This document shows positions 15,611 to 23,870 of a stretch of 64,000 nt of DNA, piece after piece. A model generated the notes under the pieces. It was not told where the DNA came from and made no database searches. It saw only the letters and a list, made by a program, of their open reading frames with translations. The translations under genes were made by a program, and so were the position numbers. Source of the stretch: Actinoplanes utahensis (GTDB lineage Bacteria; Actinomycetota; Actinomycetes; Mycobacteriales; Micromonosporaceae); assembly GCF_016862455.1 (NCBI RefSeq), contig NZ_BOMZ01000010.1, forward strand, positions 1 through 64,000, written 5' to 3'. Position 1 is the first letter of the stretch. Every line of letters begins with the position of its first letter.

Positions 15611-18600
15611 ATGGACGCGTCGACTGTTCTCGCGGTGCTCGCCGACCTGGCCCCGGCCGGTGGCGGGGACCGCGGTCTCGACGTGACCCGCGGCGGGCAG
15701 CCGCTGATCTGGCTCGACGACGCGGAGAAGGCGCCGCGCCGGGCCGAGACCGACCGGCTGGCCGCCCTCGACGCGCTGCACCGCGAGGAACGGATCCTGC
15801 ACCGCGGCTGGGGGTTCCTGGCCGGTCAGACCGAGGACGCCCGGAAGGTGCGGGCCCCGCTGCTGAGCCAGCCGGTCCGCTTGGAACGCGCCCTCACCGG
15901 CTACCGGATCGTCCCGGCCGGTGATGTGGAGATCACCCCGCTGATCGAGGACCGCGACCTGGCCGCCGCATTCGAGGGCGCACCCGGCCTGGCCGCCCCC
16001 GGATGGCTGACCTCGCTCGGCAGCCGCGCCTGGCTCACCTCGGTCGCCGAAGCCACCGGGATGACCGTCGACGCGGTCACCGGGTCCGGCTCCCGGCTGC
16101 CGAAGGACCGGATCGTCCTGGTCGCCCGGGCCGGCCTGTTCGTGGTCCGCGACGTCTTCGGCGGCGGCCTGCGGGACAGCCTGCTCAACTGGGCCGGCCG
16201 GGACCTGTCCGGCACCGCGCTGGCCGCCGTGTACCACCCCGGCGACGCGACCGTGCCGCCCGACGACGGTGAGGTGCTGTCACCGCTGCCGCTGAGCGCC
16301 GCACAGGCCCGGGTGGTGGCGAAAGCCCGGACCGCGCCGGTCACGGTGGTGTCCGGGCCGCCCGGCAACGGCAAGAGCCACACCGTGGTCGCGGCCGCTC
16401 TCGACGTCGTCGACCGCGGCGGCTCGGTGCTGATCGCGACCCAGTCCCCGCACGCCGCCGAAGTGCTCGCCGACCTCCTCGCCCGTCATCCCGGCCCGCA
16501 GCCGATCCGCTTCGGCGACGGCCTGGCCGCCGATCTCGCGGCGGGCGCGGAGGAGGGCGTGGGCGCACGGCAGCTGCGCGCCGACCGGGAGGCGGTCGAT
16601 CACACCCTTGCGGTGGTACGGGCGGCGCGCGCCCGCCTGCGGGAGCAGCTGCGCACGCTGACGGCGGCGGAACGGCTCCCCGAACTGCAACCCCTGCTGA
16701 CCGCCCTCGCCGCCGACGTGCCGGGCGCCTTCTCCGCCGGCATCGACCCGGACGCCCTCATCCCCCTGCTCGGCCCCACCTCCGCCGAGCTCGGCGACCG
16801 ATTGCGCCCGAACCTCGCATCCCTGTCGCGTGCCGAGTCCGGCCACCGTCGGGGCCCGCACCTCGCACACCCCCTGCGTGCCGAGTCCGGCCACCGTCCG
16901 GGGCCGCGGTCCGCACCCGGGCCGCAGCCCGCACCCGGCCCGCGGTCCGCACCCGGGCCGCAGTCCGCACCCGGGCCGCAGTCCGCACCCGGCGGCGGGG
17001 AGCAGGACGCCGACGGCGGGATGTGGGGATGGTGGGCGCGGTGGCGGGCCGGGGCCGCACGGAAGCGGGCCCTGCGGGAACTGGGAGTGCGTTCCGGCGT
17101 ACCCCTGGCACGGGTTCGGGAAGCTCTTGAGGCGGCGGCCGCGCAGCGCGCCGCGGCACGTCTCGCGGTGACCGGCGGCGGTGATCTGGCGCCGCTGTGG
17201 GCCGAACTGCACGACGCCGAAGCCACGCTGCGGCAGGCGGTGGGAACTGCGATGCGCAACGCCGCCCGCAGCCGGAAACGCTGGGACGGTGACGCCCGGC
17301 GGGCCGCGTCCGCCCTGGCCACCGCCCTGCGCGCGGGCCGCAACCGGCGCCGGGAACTGCTCGCCCGCCTCGACGCGCCTCCGCTGGTGCGGGCGCTGCC
17401 GCTGTGGATCGGCACGGTCGCCGACGTGGAGGACCTGCTGCCGGCCGCGCCCGCGATGTTCGACCTGGTGGTGCTCGACGAGGCGTCGCACGTCGACCAG
17501 ATCCGGGCGGCGCCGGTGCTGGCCCGGGCGCGGCGGGCGCTGATCGTCGGGGATCCGCGGCAGCTGCGGTTCGTGTCGTTCGTCAGTGACGCCGGGGTGA
17601 GCGGGGTGCTGGCCCGGCACGGCGCCGACGGCCGCCTGGACGTGCGCCGGGTCAGCGCGTTCGACCTGGCCAACTCGGCGGCGCCGGCGACCTGGTTGAC
17701 CGAGCACTACCGCAGTGTGCCGCATCTGATCGGGTTCTCGGCGCGGCGGTTCTACGACGGGCGGATCGCGGTGACCACCCGAACCCCGGCCGCCGACGCC
17801 GAGGACGCGATCGACGTGGTGCCGGTCGAGGGTGCCGAGGTCCGGGACGGTGTCAACGCCGCCGAGGTGACCGTCGCCGTGGAGACCGTGGAGAGAATCG
17901 CCGCTGCCGGGTTCCGCGGCATCGGGGTGATCACACCGTTCCGGGCACAGGCCGAAGCCCTCGAAAAAGCGCTGGTCACGGCGTTCCCGGTGGAACGGAT
18001 CGAGGAACTGGGCCTGCGCGTCGGCACGGTGCACGCCTTCCAGGGCAGCGAGGCGGACGCGGTCGTGGTGTCGCTGGGCCTGACCGACGCGGACACCGCC
18101 GGCCGCCGCCGCTTCGTCACCGACCCGCAGCTGTTCAACGTGATGATCACTCGTGCTCGGCGGCGGATGGTCGTGCTGTCCTCGCTGACCTCGGCCACCG
18201 GCCTGCTGAACGACTACCTCACCTACGCCGCCGCACCCGCTCTCCCCGCCGTTCCCTCCGCCGCGGCCGAGCCCACCCGCGCGATCTCCCCGGGCCCGGA
18301 CCCCGCCGGCGCCATCGCTCCGGGCAGCGCGAACCCCGCCGGCAGCGCCGGCCCTCTCTCCGGTATCGACACGGACGGGTGGGTGGCCCGAGTCGTCACC
18401 GAGCTGGACCGTCTCGGCGTCGAGGTCCGTCCCGGCTACACCGTCGGCCCCTGGCGGCTCGACCTGTGCGCCGGCCCGGCCTCGTCAGCGGTCGGTGTGC
18501 TGTGCCGGGTGCATCCCGACGGCCCGGACGCGCACCTGGCCCGCCAGGCCCTCCTGCACCGGGCGGGCTGGACCTTGATCGACGCGTTCCCGAGCCGCTG

Positions 18601-18655
18601 GAACGGCGATCCCCGCCGCGCCGCCCTGGAGATCGCCGCCCTGTTCCCGCCGTGA
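15611..18655 (+). CDS. SF1 (Upf1/Dna2-like) helicase with degenerate REase-like tail
   Basis: The 1014-residue protein has an N-terminal accessory region and then the helicase core. SAAQARVVAKA is followed by Walker A GPPGNGKSHTV, motif II DLVVLDEASHVDQ, motif III VGDPRQLRFVS, TEHYRSVPHLIGF, TVHAFQGSEADAVV and NVMITRARRRMVVL. Between motif I and II there is a Pro-Gly-Ala-Ser tract of 18-bp repeats encoding SAPGPQ-type units (about 16900-17000). The last 90 residues, from WVARVVTELDRLGV, resemble the very-short-patch-repair/MTES_1575 endonuclease fold. It keeps the Asp in WRLDL but has LCRVH where E-C-D-G is expected, so the nuclease is probably dead. It is likely a nucleic-acid helicase in repair or RNA metabolism, 80 bp after the Ski2-like gene. 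Confidence 0.85.
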   Translation: MDASTVLAVLADLAPAGGGDRGLDVTRGGQPLIWLDDAEKAPRRAETDRLAALDALHREERILHRGWGFLAGQTEDARKVRAPLLSQPVRLERALTGYRIVPAGDVEITPLIEDRDLAAAFEGAPGLAAPGWLTSLGSRAWLTSVAEATGMTVDAVTGSGSRLPKDRIVLVARAGLFVVRDVFGGGLRDSLLNWAGRDLSGTALAAVYHPGDATVPPDDGEVLSPLPLSAAQARVVAKARTAPVTVVSGPPGNGKSHTVVAAALDVVDRGGSVLIATQSPHAAEVLADLLARHPGPQPIRFGDGLAADLAAGAEEGVGARQLRADREAVDHTLAVVRAARARLREQLRTLTAAERLPELQPLLTALAADVPGAFSAGIDPDALIPLLGPTSAELGDRLRPNLASLSRAESGHRRGPHLAHPLRAESGHRPGPRSAPGPQPAPGPRSAPGPQSAPGPQSAPGGGEQDADGGMWGWWARWRAGAARKRALRELGVRSGVPLARVREALEAAAAQRAAARLAVTGGGDLAPLWAELHDAEATLRQAVGTAMRNAARSRKRWDGDARRAASALATALRAGRNRRRELLARLDAPPLVRALPLWIGTVADVEDLLPAAPAMFDLVVLDEASHVDQIRAAPVLARARRALIVGDPRQLRFVSFVSDAGVSGVLARHGADGRLDVRRVSAFDLANSAAPATWLTEHYRSVPHLIGFSARRFYDGRIAVTTRTPAADAEDAIDVVPVEGAEVRDGVNAAEVTVAVETVERIAAAGFRGIGVITPFRAQAEALEKALVTAFPVERIEELGLRVGTVHAFQGSEADAVVVSLGLTDADTAGRRRFVTDPQLFNVMITRARRRMVVLSSLTSATGLLNDYLTYAAAPALPAVPSAAAEPTRAISPGPDPAGAIAPGSANPAGSAGPLSGIDTDGWVARVVTELDRLGVEVRPGYTVGPWRLDLCAGPASSAVGVLCRVHPDGPDAHLARQALLHRAGWTLIDAFPSRWNGDPRRAALEIAALFPP

Positions 18656-18744
18656 GTCTCGCCGGGGCTTGACTCTCACCCCGGGCGAAGGTCGAGGCTT
18701 CGGCGGTGCCGCCGGAGAGGGTTCGCGCGACAGAAAGGCTTCAG

Positions 18745-19734
18745 ATGATCATCGATGGGGTGGATTTCCCGGGTGGGCAGCATTGTGAGACCACGGCGGC
18801 CGGGGCGTTGCTGCGGCACGGCGGCCTCGATCTGTCCGAGGCGATGCTGTTCGGCCTGGGCGAGGGGCTCGGCTTCATCTACTGGGACGCCAAGAGCATG
18901 GACGTGCCGTTCCTGGGCGGCCGCAGCAAGCCCGGCATGATCGTCCGCACCCTCGCCGACCGGCTCGGCCTCGCCCTCGAGGTCCGCGAGACCGGGTCCC
19001 CCGCCAAGGCCTGGCGCGATGTCGTCACGGAGATCGACGCCGGCCGCCCGGTCGGTCTGCAGCTGGACTCCTACCACCTGGAATATTTCTCGTCGAAGGT
19101 GCATTTCGGCGGTCACGTCGTGGCGATGCGCGGCTACGACGACACCGACGCCTACCTGGTGGACACCGCGCAGCAGGGCGGCCTCGTCCGCACCTCGCTG
19201 GCGAGCTTGGCGCAGGCCCGTGCCGCGAGAGGCCCCATGACCGCCCGGCACCTCTCGTTCACTCTCACGGTCCCCTCCGGCCGTCCGGCCCTCGGCGACG
19301 TGATCCGGGCCGCGGTGCGCGGCAACGCACAGACGTTCCTCGGCCCTCCGATCGCCAACCTGGGCCACCGGGGCATCGCCGCGGCCGCCAAGCGGATCGT
19401 GACCTGGCCGGACCGGGCCGCGGACCCGGCACGGGACCTGCCGGTCGCCGCGATGCTGATGGAGCGTGGCGGCACGGGCGGCGCCCTGTTCCGCAACCTG
19501 TACCGGGATTTTCTCGCCCAGTGCCTGACCATCGTCGACGACCCGCACCTCCGCGACGCCCACGAGATGTACGCCGCGATCGCCCCGCTGTGGACCGACG
19601 TCGCCACCCTGATCGAATCCACCGGCCGAAGCGGCCGCCGGGAGCCTCTCCTGCGGGCGTCAGCGCTGCTTTCCGAGCTCGCCACCCGGGAGCACGAGGC
19701 GATGCGGACCCTGGCCACGTTCGCCACCGGGTGA
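18745..19734 (+). CDS. BtrH-type (DUF4872) papain-like acyltransferase/peptidase homolog
   Basis: The 329-residue protein starts with GGQHCETTAAGALL, then LSEAMLFGLGEGLGFIYWD, the hallmark of the butirosin BtrH N-terminal domain. Cys in HCETT, His in GHVVAMRGYDD and Asp in AYLVDTAQQG make a plausible Cys-His-Asp triad of the C39/papain-like fold. The C-terminal half is the helical DUF4872 region. BtrH transfers an acyl side chain from a carrier protein to an aminoglycoside; most homologs have unknown acceptors. No carrier protein or aminoglycoside cluster is visible here. ATG 18745 has AAAGG nine bases upstream; the frame is open from 18706. Confidence 0.8.
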   Translation: MIIDGVDFPGGQHCETTAAGALLRHGGLDLSEAMLFGLGEGLGFIYWDAKSMDVPFLGGRSKPGMIVRTLADRLGLALEVRETGSPAKAWRDVVTEIDAGRPVGLQLDSYHLEYFSSKVHFGGHVVAMRGYDDTDAYLVDTAQQGGLVRTSLASLAQARAARGPMTARHLSFTLTVPSGRPALGDVIRAAVRGNAQTFLGPPIANLGHRGIAAAAKRIVTWPDRAADPARDLPVAAMLMERGGTGGALFRNLYRDFLAQCLTIVDDPHLRDAHEMYAAIAPLWTDVATLIESTGRSGRREPLLRASALLSELATREHEAMRTLATFATG

Positions 19735-20078
19735 GCACACGGACCGGAGCACCGCAGGCGGAAACCTGGGCGCGACATCCCGGGTCTCCGCGGCATCGGC
19801 TTCGACCGGTGACCCGATGTCCCCGTGCGACTGGCACCGGCTGTGGGTGTCGCGCTGCCATGGTCGTCGCCCGGGCGCGCCCCCTGGGGGCGCGGGCGGA
19901 GCCTCCATGGCGGTCCGGGGCGGGCCATGGCGGTCCGGGGCGGGCCATGGCGGTCCGGGGCGGGCCATGGCGGTCGCGGGGCGGGCCATGGCGGTCGCGG
20001 GGCGGGCCATGGCGGTCGCGGGCGGTCAGGGACGGTTCGAGCCGGCGCCGGTGGGTTTCCTGAGCCACGCAGCAGGAC
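19735..20078. other. Gene-free stretch with a six-unit tandem repeat
   Basis: This region separates convergent genes. The repeat (separate entry) occupies 19905-20022. The repeat is open in several frames on both strands, which produces long but meaningless reading frames. No strong terminator hairpin was identified outside the repeat. Confidence 0.5.
19905..20022. repeat. 20/21-bp minisatellite, six units
   Basis: Three units of 20 bp, CCATGGCGGTCCGGGGCGGG, start at 19905, 19925 and 19945. They are followed by 21-bp units with TCGCGGGG in place of TCCGGGG starting at 19965, 19986 and 20007, the last partial. The two-step pattern (three of one type then three of the other) indicates recent unit expansion. 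Each unit contains an NcoI-type palindrome CCATGG. Confidence 0.95.
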
Positions 20079-20993
20079 TCATTCGTCGGAACGGACGTAA
20101 GCGCGCACGGCGCTCTCCGCCTTACCGGGACCACCGTCTTCGCCCGGAGCATCGTCGCTGCGGAGCTCGCCGGCGTATCGCGGCTCGCCGTAACCGACGT
20201 TGGCCGGCGGCTCAGCCCCGACGGGGACGGCCTCGACCGATGGCTCCGCCGATCCCTCCCGGCGCCGGGTGACCAGGTGGGACACCGCAACCGCGACCTG
20301 GGCGAGCAACGCGAGCAGGACGGCACCCTCGAGGATGGCCGCTCGCAGCGCCAGACCCTTCTCGACGAACCGGCCCTCGGCGGACAGCGAGCCGGTCCGG
20401 TCCCAGCGGGCCGCGGAGGCGGCGGGCGCCGAAGGCGGCGAGCCACCCCGGGTCGTGAGGTCGGCATCCCGGAATTCCACCTCCAGCGAGACCGGGGCGG
20501 ACGGATCGTCGGCCATGATCTCGAAGGCGAAGGTCCCGCCGCCGGACCAGCCGACGTCCCGGCTGATCTTCACCGGGAAGGTCGTCGACCACTCGTCGTG
20601 CCCGGTGCAGGCCAGGTCCGTGGTGTACTCGCCGGATCCGGTCTCGCCGGCTCCCGGCGCCACGGCGGCGGCGGGATCGACACGAAGGCCCAACCGGATT
20701 TCCGGCTGGGAGGTGCAGGCGTAGGTCACGCTGATGAGGAAGTTGAAATCCCGGCCGGTCGCCACGTCATCGACAGTCGCCGAGACGCCACGGATGATGG
20801 TCTCTTCGCCGCTCGCAGCTCCGTCGCCGACGGTGCTCACATAGATCTTCGCCGCGGTGTGGCCGTCCTCGGCGCCGAGCCGCATCGTCGCGAGGACGCC
20901 GGCGAGCAGCCCCGCCGAGAGCACCATGCCGAGGAACTTGCCGTTCCTGGCGAACCGGCCGTTTCCGGTGTGACGCCCATCGCCACTGCGCAT
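20079..20993 (-). CDS. Hypothetical membrane protein, two membrane helices
   Basis: The 304-residue protein has an N-terminal helix (KFLGMVLSAGLLAGVLATM), an extracytoplasmic beta-rich domain of about 190 residues with a cysteine pair (TYACTSQ and DLACTGHD), a C-terminal helix (AAILEGAVLLALLAQVAVAV) and a short acidic cytoplasmic tail. It does not match a family I recognise. The external domain could be a small jelly-roll. An in-frame ATG at 21017 is an alternative start. It lies downstream of asnB on the same strand but behind a hairpin, so it may be separately transcribed. Confidence 0.55.
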   Translation of the reverse strand: MRSGDGRHTGNGRFARNGKFLGMVLSAGLLAGVLATMRLGAEDGHTAAKIYVSTVGDGAASGEETIIRGVSATVDDVATGRDFNFLISVTYACTSQPEIRLGLRVDPAAAVAPGAGETGSGEYTTDLACTGHDEWSTTFPVKISRDVGWSGGGTFAFEIMADDPSAPVSLEVEFRDADLTTRGGSPPSAPAASAARWDRTGSLSAEGRFVEKGLALRAAILEGAVLLALLAQVAVAVSHLVTRRREGSAEPSVEAVPVGAEPPANVGYGEPRYAGELRSDDAPGEDGGPGKAESAVRAYVRSDE

Positions 20994-21036
20994 GCCCCCG
21001 ATCGTAGGCGTCCACATCGATATGTCCGCATCGCCG

Positions 21037-21059
21037 CGGGCCGGCGCAGAGCCGGCCCG
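21037..21059 (-). terminator. Hairpin terminator after asnB
   Basis: CGGGCCGGC and GCCGGCCCG form a perfect 9-bp stem with the five-base loop GCAGA, 15 bases past the asnB stop. There is no T-run, as is common in actinomycetes. Confidence 0.6.
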
Positions 21060-21073
21060 GACCGGACCCCGGG

Positions 21074-23008
21074 TCAGTACGCCATGGGCGCGGTGAGCGG
21101 GGAACGCTGCAGGGGAGCCCGGGTCTCGGCGGGCGGGGCGACGACGATCGAGCGTTCCACCGAGATGGCGTGCCACAGGCAGAACATCGCGACCGTCCAC
21201 ACCTTGCGGGAGCGGTCGGCGCCGCCGGCCCGGTGCTCGGCGAGCAGACCCCGCACGTACTCCAGGTCGATCAGGTCGCCGGCCTGTGAGGTGGCGAGCA
21301 GGTGGTCCACCCAGTCGCCGATCGGGCCGCGCAGCCACAGCCGGGTCGGGGTGGGGAAGCCGAGCTTGCGGGCCGACCGCACCGACTCGGGCACGATGCC
21401 CTTCATCGCCTCGCGCAGCGCGTGCTTGGTGACGTTGCTGCCGGGCGGCAGTTTGAGGTCGGTGGGCAGGCCGGCGGCCGCCGCGTAGACCTGCTGGTCG
21501 AGGAACGGCACCCGCAGTTCGAGGCTGTGCGCCATCGACATCCGGTCGGCCTTGACCAGGATGTCGCCGGGCAGCCAGGTGTGCAGGTCGACGTACTGCA
21601 TGGAGGCGACGTGGTCGACGTCGGCGGTCTCGGCGTACAGCGGGCCGGTGATCGCCGTGTGGGGTTGCGCGGTGAACCGCAGCACCCGCGACTTCTCGTC
21701 CGGCTCGAAGATCCGGGCGTTGCCGTAGTAGCGCTGCTCGATCGGGGTGGTGCCGCGCTCCAGGAACGAGCGCCCCTTCACCCCCTCGGGCAGCACCTCG
21801 GCCAGGTGCTTCAGGCCGCGCTTGACACCGGGCGGCAGCCGGTCGACGCCGGCCAGCGACAGCGGCTCGCGGTAGATGGTGTAGCCGCCGAACAGCTCGT
21901 CCGAGCCCTCGCCGGACAGCACCACGGTGACGTGCCGGGAGGCGGTGCGGGCCAGGAAGAACAGCGGGATCAGCGACGGGTCGGCCACCGGGTCGTCGAG
22001 CAGCTGGATGATCCGGGGCAGGTGGGTGAGCACGTCCTCGTCGGTGACGATGGTCGGGGTGAGCCGGATGCCGAGCTGGTCGGCGGTGTCCTGGGCGATC
22101 TCGATCTCCGAGTAGCCCTGGGCGGCGAATCCGGCGGTGAACGCGTGCAGGTCGGGTTTCTCCCGGGCGGCCAGCGCGGCGATCGCGGACGAGTCGACGC
22201 CGCTGGACAGGAACGTCCCGACCGGCACGTCGGCGTGCAGGTGCTTGCGGACGCTGTTGGTCAGCGCGTCCTGGATGGCCTGGTAGGCGGCCTCCGGCTG
22301 GACCCGCAGCGGCCGCAGCGACGGCTTGAACCAGCGGTGCAGGCGGACGCCGCCGCCGGGCGTCCAGATCAGCCGGTGGCCCGGCGGCAGCCGCCGGATG
22401 TGCCGGTGCAGGGTGAGTGGATCGGGCACGAACTGGAAGGTCAGGTAGTGCGCCACCGACTCGGCGTCCAGGGCCGGGCCGGCCGGCGCGGCGAACGGGT
22501 CGAGGGCCTTGCGCTCGCTGGCCAGGTGCAGCCCGTCGGCGGTCTCCAGCAGATAGAGCGGCTTGATCCCGAAGGCGTCGCGGGCGGCGTGCAGGGTGCC
22601 GGTCCGGTGGTCGTAGGCGACGAACGCGAACATGCCCCGCAGCCGCGGCAGCGCCGCCTCGCCCCAGTAGTGGAACGCCGCGGCCAGCACCTCGCTGTCC
22701 CCCTCGGTCGCGAACGACGCGTTGTGCTGCCGGATCAGCTCGGACCGTAACTCGCGGTAGTTGTAGATCTCCCCGTTGAACACCACGGTCCACCGGTCGG
22801 CGTAGACCAGCGGCTGCACCGAGTGCTCGCGGTCGATGATCGCCAGGCGCTTGAAACCGAACGCGTAACCGTCGCCGTGCGCTATCCGGGTGTCGTCGGG
22901 GCCGCGGTGGTGCAGGGTCCCGAGCGCGGCGGTGAAGGCCTCACGGAATGCGGCGTCCAGCGGGCCGGCGTCGGGCCGGCTGCTGACGAAAGCGCTCAAG
23001 CCACACAT
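21074..23008 (-). CDS. asnB: Asparagine synthetase (glutamine-hydrolysing), AsnB type
   Basis: The 644-residue enzyme begins MCGLSAF, with Cys2 as the glutaminase nucleophile after Met removal. The N-terminal class II amidotransferase domain has RGPDDT and FNGEIYN. The synthetase domain has the PPi-loop FLSSGVDSSAI, then LSGEGSDELFGGY and the late KADRMSMAHSLELRVPFLD. It converts aspartate, ATP and glutamine to asparagine, AMP and glutamate in the cytosol. AGGAGG lies eight bases before ATG 23008. Lipid- or antibiotic-modifying AsnB homologs exist in actinomycetes, but no cluster supports that role. It is divergent from the response regulator. Confidence 0.93.
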   Translation of the reverse strand: MCGLSAFVSSRPDAGPLDAAFREAFTAALGTLHHRGPDDTRIAHGDGYAFGFKRLAIIDREHSVQPLVYADRWTVVFNGEIYNYRELRSELIRQHNASFATEGDSEVLAAAFHYWGEAALPRLRGMFAFVAYDHRTGTLHAARDAFGIKPLYLLETADGLHLASERKALDPFAAPAGPALDAESVAHYLTFQFVPDPLTLHRHIRRLPPGHRLIWTPGGGVRLHRWFKPSLRPLRVQPEAAYQAIQDALTNSVRKHLHADVPVGTFLSSGVDSSAIAALAAREKPDLHAFTAGFAAQGYSEIEIAQDTADQLGIRLTPTIVTDEDVLTHLPRIIQLLDDPVADPSLIPLFFLARTASRHVTVVLSGEGSDELFGGYTIYREPLSLAGVDRLPPGVKRGLKHLAEVLPEGVKGRSFLERGTTPIEQRYYGNARIFEPDEKSRVLRFTAQPHTAITGPLYAETADVDHVASMQYVDLHTWLPGDILVKADRMSMAHSLELRVPFLDQQVYAAAAGLPTDLKLPPGSNVTKHALREAMKGIVPESVRSARKLGFPTPTRLWLRGPIGDWVDHLLATSQAGDLIDLEYVRGLLAEHRAGGADRSRKVWTVAMFCLWHAISVERSIVVAPPAETRAPLQRSPLTAPMAY

Positions 23009-23165
23009 CGAAGAACCTCCTGAGGGGAAACTGAGGAGGTGACCGTAGGCAGCGACCTGTGAAGAACCTGTGCGGAAGCTGCCGAGAATGTGCACGGCAC
23101 GAAACCGGGACCCGATCTTCACGGGTTCCTCGCATTTCTTGGAGCGCTGGACACGCTGAGCCAGA

Positions 23166-23870
23166 ATGCGATCCGTGACATCCCGCATCCTGGTCGCCGA
23201 CGACGATCCCAAGCACGCCCAGCTGATCCGCCTCTATCTGGAGCGCGAGGGCCATCAGGTGCTGACCGTGGGTGACGGCCGGGCCGCGCTGGAGCAGACC
23301 CGGGCCCGCCGGCCCGACCTGCTGGTGCTGGACTGGATGATGCCCGAGGTCGACGGCCTGGACGTGTGCCGCATCCTGCGCGCCGACCCCGACACCACCG
23401 TGGCGAACGTGGCGATCCTGCTGGTCACCGCCCGCTCCGCGGAGAACGACATGCTGCTCGGCCTGGACATCGGCGCCGACGACTACCTGAGCAAGCCGGT
23501 CAGTCCGCGCGAGCTCACCGCGCGCATCCGCGCGCTGCTGCGCCGGACCCGCGGCACCGGGGCCTCCGACGTGCTGCGGGTCGGCGGTCTCGAGGTCGAC
23601 GCACCCCGTTTCGAGGTACGGGTGGACGGCGCCCCCGTCCGCCTGACCGCCAAGGAGTTCGGCATCCTGGAACTGCTCGCCCGCGAGCCCGGCCGGGTGT
23701 TCACCCGCGGCCAGATCCTGGACCGGACGTTCGGCTTCGAGAACGAGGTGTCCGAGCGCACCGTCGACGCCCACGTGGTCAACCTGCGCCGCAAGATCGA
23801 GACGAACCCGGCCGATCCCCGCTACGTGCAGACCGTCTACGGCCGCGGTTACCGGATGGCCGAGCAGTGA
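23166..23870 (+). CDS. OmpR/PhoB-type response regulator
   Basis: The 234-residue protein has a receiver domain with the acidic triad start VADDD, phosphoacceptor Asp56 in VLDWMMP, Thr in LLVTAR and Lys in YLSKP. The C-terminal winged helix contains LTAKEFGILELLAREPGRVF and YVQTVYGRGYRM. It binds DNA when phosphorylated by its kinase, which follows with a 4-base overlap. A GTG at 23175 is an alternative start; neither candidate has a strong ribosome site. Confidence 0.92.
   Translation: MRSVTSRILVADDDPKHAQLIRLYLEREGHQVLTVGDGRAALEQTRARRPDLLVLDWMMPEVDGLDVCRILRADPDTTVANVAILLVTARSAENDMLLGLDIGADDYLSKPVSPRELTARIRALLRRTRGTGASDVLRVGGLEVDAPRFEVRVDGAPVRLTAKEFGILELLAREPGRVFTRGQILDRTFGFENEVSERTVDAHVVNLRRKIETNPADPRYVQTVYGRGYRMAEQ

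Noticed and set aside
12274..15612. Minus-strand open frame of more than 1100 codons antisense to the Ski2-like helicase
   Set aside because: It is a composition shadow: Arg/Gly/Gln-rich, without domain features, while the plus strand carries all helicase motifs.
16900..17000. Intein or insertion in the SF1 helicase
   Set aside because: The tract is only a short Pro/Ala/Gly/Ser repeat; no intein splice motifs are present.
19905..20022. Possible CRISPR array
   Set aside because: Units are directly adjacent without unique spacers, and no cas genes are near; it is a tandem repeat.
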